From Lycorma delicatula (Eukaryota; Arthropoda; Insecta; Hemiptera; Fulgoridae): 64,000 nt of DNA. A program made the position numbers and the translations under genes. Positions 59,030-64,000 of the stretch are shown piece after piece. The stretch spans positions 14,420,626-14,484,625 of the forward strand of contig NC_134457.1 in NCBI RefSeq assembly GCF_047948215.1. Direction: 5' to 3'. Numbering within the stretch: position 1 is the stretch's first letter; each line of letters begins with the position of its first letter. A model generated the notes under the pieces. It saw only the letters and a list, made by a program, of their open reading frames with translations, did not search any database and was not told the DNA's origin.

Positions 59030-60370
59030 TTTTGGATCTCACTGCGTTTGTTAGATTATTATTTTATTTTTTTATTAATTACTGATTGTTATCTTAAGGA
59101 TTTATTATTAAAACTTACTGTTTTCTAGAACAAACAAATAAGCATTTTTTTTTAATTTCTCGGCCAAATGTTTTGTTGAAAATCATATCATTCACTTCAT
59201 ACCATATTTTTCCTTTTTTAATAAAACTAGTAAAATGACCTTCACGAATCTATTATCTGTGATGTAATATTGCACTTATACTTTGTAAGTGTAACCCTCG
59301 ATTTTTATCGTATCCGTGGACACACTTTTTATGTTATTATTAAATTAACTTTTTTTATTTTATTTCTCTATCAGTCAGTTCAAATAGTTGTAACTAGAAT
59401 AACAATTTTATCAATCGAATTTATTTCTGTTTTATGTAACAAATCTTTGTTTGCATATTTGCAATACTTTTCTTCTCTTCGTGTTTTTGAGTTTTTATTA
59501 GCAGCTATAATCTCTTGTAATCTAATACTGTTATTTTTTTTAATGAAGTGATAGGAATTAAAAAAATTGTTTCATCTTCAATCCTTTCATTTATATAAGG
59601 ACATTTACTATTAAAACAAGCTGTAGTATATTTTCTTTTAAATTTTATTATTTCAGGTACATTAACAAGTTTTTGTACGCTATCTAGTACTAAGTATTAT
59701 TACAAATCTAATTGAACTGAAATATAATGTTTTCACGCTTATTTTTAATTTGTTTCCCCATTTTCATTTCACTTTTAGGTTAGGTCATGTTTAGAACTGT
59801 AAACATAGTTCGTTGACTTCGCTGTGCCGTCCAGTTCTGTGGACTCTTAGCGGCGAAGTTCTAACGAACTTCTTGATCTTTGAGTAATTTTGTTATTATT
59901 AATTAATTGTTATAAACTATTCGTCGTTAGTAGACTGTTTAATGTGGATTTAGTGAACTGAATCCGGAGTGTACCCGAAGAATCCATGAGATATCCTTTT
60001 CAAATAATTGTATGTCCAAGGTAAAGCGATAACATTTCTTCCATTGTTCAGAAGATGGGGTTCGAATCCCGGACATGTTTCACGTTGTACAAAAAGACAT
60101 CTATCGTCATAGATTATTATGATCAAGTTTAAGTAGACTTAACTAATAATAATAAATCGATATCATATTTTGCTTATTTCAATCTTCGAAGTAAAAGTTT
60201 TTTTTTGTTTTTGAAGGTTTCGCTTTCTTAATATTTAATTCTTCTAAAATCAATTAGGACGTTCAGCAATTTCTACTTTGTATAGGTATTTGCTTTAAAT
60301 GCTAGGAAATTTGAATTATCCACTTCATTTATGTGTCCAAAACACTTTAACGGTTGGATATGGACTACAA
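59030..60370. other. AT-rich non-coding DNA, no gene seen
   Basis: A B-box-like GGGTTCGAATCCC at about 60058-60070 may be a SINE relic; no matching A box is evident. The moderate-GC patch at 59780-59890 is unassigned. Confidence 0.5.
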
Positions 60371-60376
60371 AGGATG

Positions 60377-60422
60377 GACGTACGAAACGGTGTGCATACG
60401 TCCACACACAGTTTCGTACGTC
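60377..60422. repeat. Hairpin-forming inverted repeat
   Basis: Arms GACGTACGAAAC (60377-60388) and GTTTCGTACGTC (60411-60422) are exact complements around a 22-bp loop, with a few further paired bases outside after a one-base bulge. Confidence 0.85.
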
Positions 60423-60879
60423 ATCATTCCTAATTATCCAGCCTCCACTATTTTATGCTGGAAAAAACATTAGTTTACTAGTCAACAAAATAATTTTTTT
60501 TGTGTATCTGGAATTTATATGGCAATTTTAACTAATTTATGGTGCTGAATTCAAAACTGTTATCAGAATCTGTGCAATACGTCACGTTTTATAGATACAT
60601 ACTATTCAGATATACGATTTATTTATCAATAAATGCAAATAATCACTATGAAATCAATATTTAAAAAAAAAGTAATTTATGTATATTCATTTAAAATTTG
60701 ATTAAATCAACTAAATTTTTATTTATTCAAAAACAGATAAAATGAACTAAATTAATGCAATTTTAAAATAACAGTTTATAAATTTATAAATCATTGGAAA
60801 TATCTTTTAAAGTAACAATTTTTAAAACTTTAAATCATTGGAATTGCCTTACCTTTAATTTTTTAAATATTTTGACAAA

Positions 60880-62168
60880 CTTTTTTGCTTGCACGATGTT
60901 TGATCAATTTCTCTAAACAAAAACTAAAAATAGTCACTCATAATTCCAGGATCCCATCTTCGTTGGTACGGATGCTCCAGAGTCATAATATCCTAATGGA
61001 AACGCTCTCCTTGTTAATCACTGACAGAGCCTAAATTTTCAGGGAAAAAGTCTAGGTGAGAGTGTATGTACGAAATGAATTTTTAATGACGTCCTGCATC
61101 CTAAATATTTGTAGTTTTCTAACAGTTTATTGACCAAAAAAACGTAGTTTTCATATTTTCTGTTATCTAAAAAACCACCAAAAACGTCTTTGAAGGACTT
61201 CCACAGAGCTAAATCACATTCGCTAAGTTTATCGTCGAAAGTTGACCCCTTAAGCGGTTTCTGGATTTGCGGACCGATAAATATATCCTCCTTCAGGTTA
61301 TCATTGTCGAATAATATGCCGTCTTTATTCAATATCTCGGTTAGGTTTAATTATTCTAAATATTTTATTATTCGCTCGTTCATTTAAATAAATAAAAGTA
61401 TTTATTTCACTTATAATATTGATTATTCTTATTACGATTTTTGAACGTTTAATTCAAATATATAACATTATTGTATTAAATAATTATACATCCTTAATAA
61501 ACACATGATGAGCCTTGAAAATAGGGCAAGAGACAAATTCAAAAAAGTCAGAATTTACAGAGTAATAAAATAAGTGAGAATTTATAAAGAGCAAAAGAAA
61601 GAGTAAAAATTTATAGAGTAAGAAAAAAAGTGAACATTTTTATTTTTACAAATAAAAAAGGAGGAAATGAAACTTGAATCTTAACAACCATCATTCGATT
61701 TAGAAAAACTTATTTTTAAATGATAAAATCCTGGTCCATTTTTGTCTAGTGCCTTTACAAAATTTTTCATGAGTCCGAGTTTTATGTGTAGTGACGAGAA
61801 TACATTTAAAGCTAAATGTGGATAAATGTGCATATTTTATGAACTTTCTATTTTTGAATGAAAATCCAAAACGAAATATATTTGTCATAAAAAACTAGTA
61901 GTCGGTGAAGCGGTCCTTGAGTTCACGTCAAATCATCGGTACAGCAAACGGCATGGCCCAAAATTTCCTCTTCAACCGTTCAATTATAGTTACAGAGCAC
62001 GATAGCAAATAACATGAGGCGCCCAGATTTTATATTGATCCCTGAGATTGTTTTAATCAATTCAGAAATAATCTTTCTTTGAGATTTAGGCGTAAATTTA
62101 CCACAGATATAACAAAAATTGTCTGGATGATTTGAACATCCGTGAACGTTTTTTGCAGAAACCATTTT
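60880..62168 (-). pseudogene. Decayed gene of a repeat-associated insect protein family
   Basis: Read on the minus strand, blocks appear in a consistent order. HPDNFCYICGKFTPKSQRK, a Cys-rich N-terminal motif, lies at 62070-62140. KRKFWAMPFAVPMI follows near 61950. LMKNFVKAL and NGPGF (61720-61780) are split by a frameshift from their neighbours. FIGPQIQKPLKG and LALWKSFKDVFGGFLDNRKYENY are at 61150-61290. FFPENLGSVSD and GERFH, with stops, are at 60990-61050. I recognise these blocks as a multicopy family of uncharacterised insect proteins, probably mobile-element-derived. I do not know its formal name. Several stops, a frameshift and a missing middle part make it a pseudogene. Confidence 0.7.
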
Positions 62169-63006
62169 GTAGCGAATAAAAACGAGAAAAATCACTTTGG
62201 TATTAAAAAGAATCGATAAAAATATAGCAAAACACTAATATAAAACACAACACACATTATAGACAAGTAAAGCTAGACCGAATAAAATTTTAAGCTCTGT
62301 ATTAGGCAACAATAGATGTCTGTATGATGTAATCATAAAAATATTAAAAAAATAAAAGTAAAAATACAGAAACTATTCTTAATTGTAACCAATAGCAGAT
62401 TAAAATGAGTTTATTGTAAAACGTTTTTAAAAATTTACGATTTACGTAAAACCTTTTTACATGGTAACACAATTTCAATAGCATATTTGAAATCAGCATC
62501 CAAATTGCAGTGAGAAAAGTTGTGCTAACATGTTAATTTTATATTGATTGGGGTATTGTATTCATTTCTCTTGTTAAACATTTTTAGTGTAATCTTCGTT
62601 TTACATTCCATGCTTCTATTTTGTAATGCATTACACTCTCAATTGTGATGCAATAGATCGTTTCCACAAAAAAAAAAAATTATTTATTAGTATTTCCGTA
62701 AAATATATTTGAATATACTGTGCAATTTTTACATTTTATCAAGTAATTTTCATAAAAAAATCAAAGATAAAATAAATGTTGTAATTTATTTAGGCTTAGT
62801 CACTCATTTTAAACCCGATTCCATTACCTCTCTTGGTTTATTTTTCAGAAACGGTCGCATATATATTTTCTAAATGAATATATATTTTCTAAACGAATTT
62901 TTATCAGCCTATGAAATCTCAAAAAAAAATCAATTTATTTTTTCCAGTACTTCCTATAATATGAATATGGAGAAGAAAACCAATAAATTAAAACATAGAG
63001 TGCGAA
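62169..63006. other. AT-rich non-coding DNA, no gene seen
   Basis: Nothing recognised. Confidence 0.55.
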
Positions 63007-63255
63007 TCAAAAGCCTTCAAATTTCATCAGTTGATAACAATTGATTTTGAAGTCATCAGAAACTTCAAAATAATAAGATTTCCAATCCGATCCTTGTTTT
63101 TTCACTATGAATTTTAAAACATATGCCCGACGACAATCGGGTCGGAGCTGGATATCGTATAAAAGAGATGATATCGAGTGGGAGGCGGCTGTCGTTTTGC
63201 TATTGCTTAATATCTCACCCTCTGTGCTGACCGGTATTCCTTCTCGCTTTACCAT
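63007..63255 (-). CDS. Unrecognised open frame, 82 codons
   Basis: The frame (starting MVKREGIPVSTEG, ending YQLMKFEGF) has a balanced composition and higher GC than its surroundings, which is unusual here. I recognise no domain, and it has no hydrophobic signal or membrane segment. It could be a terminal exon, a fragment of a repeat-encoded protein, or chance. No splice or promoter signal decides between these. Confidence 0.2.
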   Translation of the reverse strand: MVKREGIPVSTEGEILSNSKTTAASHSISSLLYDIQLRPDCRRAYVLKFIVKKQGSDWKSYYFEVSDDFKINCYQLMKFEGF

Positions 63256-63655
63256 ATAGATTGAACGATATCTGCGTGCAGAGAGGTCGTCGGGATGCTA
63301 CGGATCATTACGTATCAGTAGAATCCCGGACATACATTCCTTCCTAATCAATCTTTCGTTCAATCTCCAACTCTGCGCGTGTGTGTGGATGATAAATTTA
63401 TCGGCAGAAGGAAGGGCACTGAGATTAAAAGTGCTTCCTTAAATATAGAAGAGGATGTTTTATATGGTAACCAAAAAAATCTTCTAAAACATAATTTACT
63501 AAATTTTACTGTACTGCCCATTTCTACTTCTCCTTTTGGGCATCGTCAGTAAATGGACATACTGCCATTTATTGTAACCTGAGCGTTAGAATTACAATTA
63601 TCATGAGCAAATAAGGGTATAAGTGTTTTTTTTAACTTTCCATTTTAATTATCAC
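63256..63655. other. Non-coding DNA, no gene seen
   Basis: Moderate GC at 63256-63420, then AT-rich. No recognisable feature. Confidence 0.45.
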
Positions 63656-63659
63656 TCCA

Positions 63660-63780
63660 TCGACCTCCCTGACGGAATGGTAGCGACTCAGCCTTTCATC
63701 CAAAAAGCCCCGGGTTCGAATCCCGGTTACGAATGGAATTTTTCATATGTTACAAAATTTCCATTTTGTAATTCCATCCC
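63660..63780 (+). mobile_element. tRNA-derived SINE fragment
   Basis: A tRNA-like head with A box ATGGTAGCGACTCAG and B box GGGTTCGAATCCC, followed by CATATGTTACAAAATTTCC, which is also found (complemented) in the fragment at 3800-3917. A good B box but a poor overall tRNA fold by eye. Confidence 0.65.
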
Positions 63781-64000
63781 AGAAACAAACTTCAAAATTA
63801 TGTGGTGAATTACTCATCGACCAAACAAGAAAAACTTGATGACTAGCAGTATAAAAACTATGACAAATCAGTCTAGGAAATTTAACAAAAGAGAATAAAC
63901 TAAATCAAGAACAATAGTGAACAAGGCTACAGTAACGCGTTATACTGTCCACAAAAGTACAGTAAATATCGTTTAACAGTAAATATCAACTTAATATCGT
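63781..64000. other. Non-coding DNA to window end
   Basis: Nothing recognised. Confidence 0.5.

Noticed and set aside
1..64000. A bacterial-type operon, CRISPR array, defence system or viral genome
   Set aside because: None seen. The features are those of eukaryotic intergenic and intronic DNA.

Overview
This is about 64 kb of very AT-rich animal nuclear DNA, most likely from an insect. Three things point that way: a rhodopsin-like receptor split by introns, mariner transposases of insect-type lineages, and RTE-type LINEs with tRNA-derived SINEs. Several repeat families resemble ones I associate with hemipterans, but that placement is recollection and is not proven here. There are no bacterial operons, CRISPR arrays or rRNA genes, and nothing that behaves as a functional tRNA gene.

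Only one host gene is supported. It is a class A G protein-coupled receptor on the minus strand. One exon (30769-31215) carries TM3-TM5 with a DRY motif. The last exon (22905-23534) carries TM6-TM7 with CWLPY and NPIVY. The two join in phase 0 across a 7.2 kb intron. The exon(s) for the N-terminus and TM1-TM2 must lie further right and were not recognised. The intron holds a Jockey-like LINE remnant, an ATT microsatellite, a long-terminal-repeat Tc1/mariner element and a foldback MITE.

The rest is mostly transposable elements. 1-10.9 kb: AT-rich DNA with a complete SINE (5637-5919) and a mariner (6792-8043). 10.97-14.25 kb: a full-length RTE-like LINE with three nonsense mutations. 16.4-21.4 kb: a mariner, a hAT MITE, a SINE and another LINE remnant. 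33.2-39.7 kb: a mariner, LINE fragments and a Tc1/mariner element whose sister copy lies at 51.9-53.3 kb. 40-45.8 kb: SINE, truncated LINE and composite repeats. 46.7-47.8 kb: another mariner. 49.5-51.3 kb: a LINE copy that lost its endonuclease but keeps an open reverse transcriptase frame. 53.8-57.2 kb: nested LINE, SINE and terminal-repeat debris. 58.4-59.0 kb: a foldback element. 60.9-62.2 kb: a decayed pseudogene of a repeat-associated protein family. The SINEs presumably use LINE machinery in trans. The MITEs presumably used hAT or Tc1/mariner transposases. None of the DNA-transposase frames here is intact.

I saw no undescribed biological system of clear function. The most unusual structures are the mariner-type element with roughly 400 bp terminal inverted repeats, the internally deleted LINE copies that keep both ends, two large foldbacks, and a perfect 38-bp palindrome abutting a transposon end. 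Element ends were placed by eye. Those with paired target-site duplications are good to a few bases; the others are approximate.
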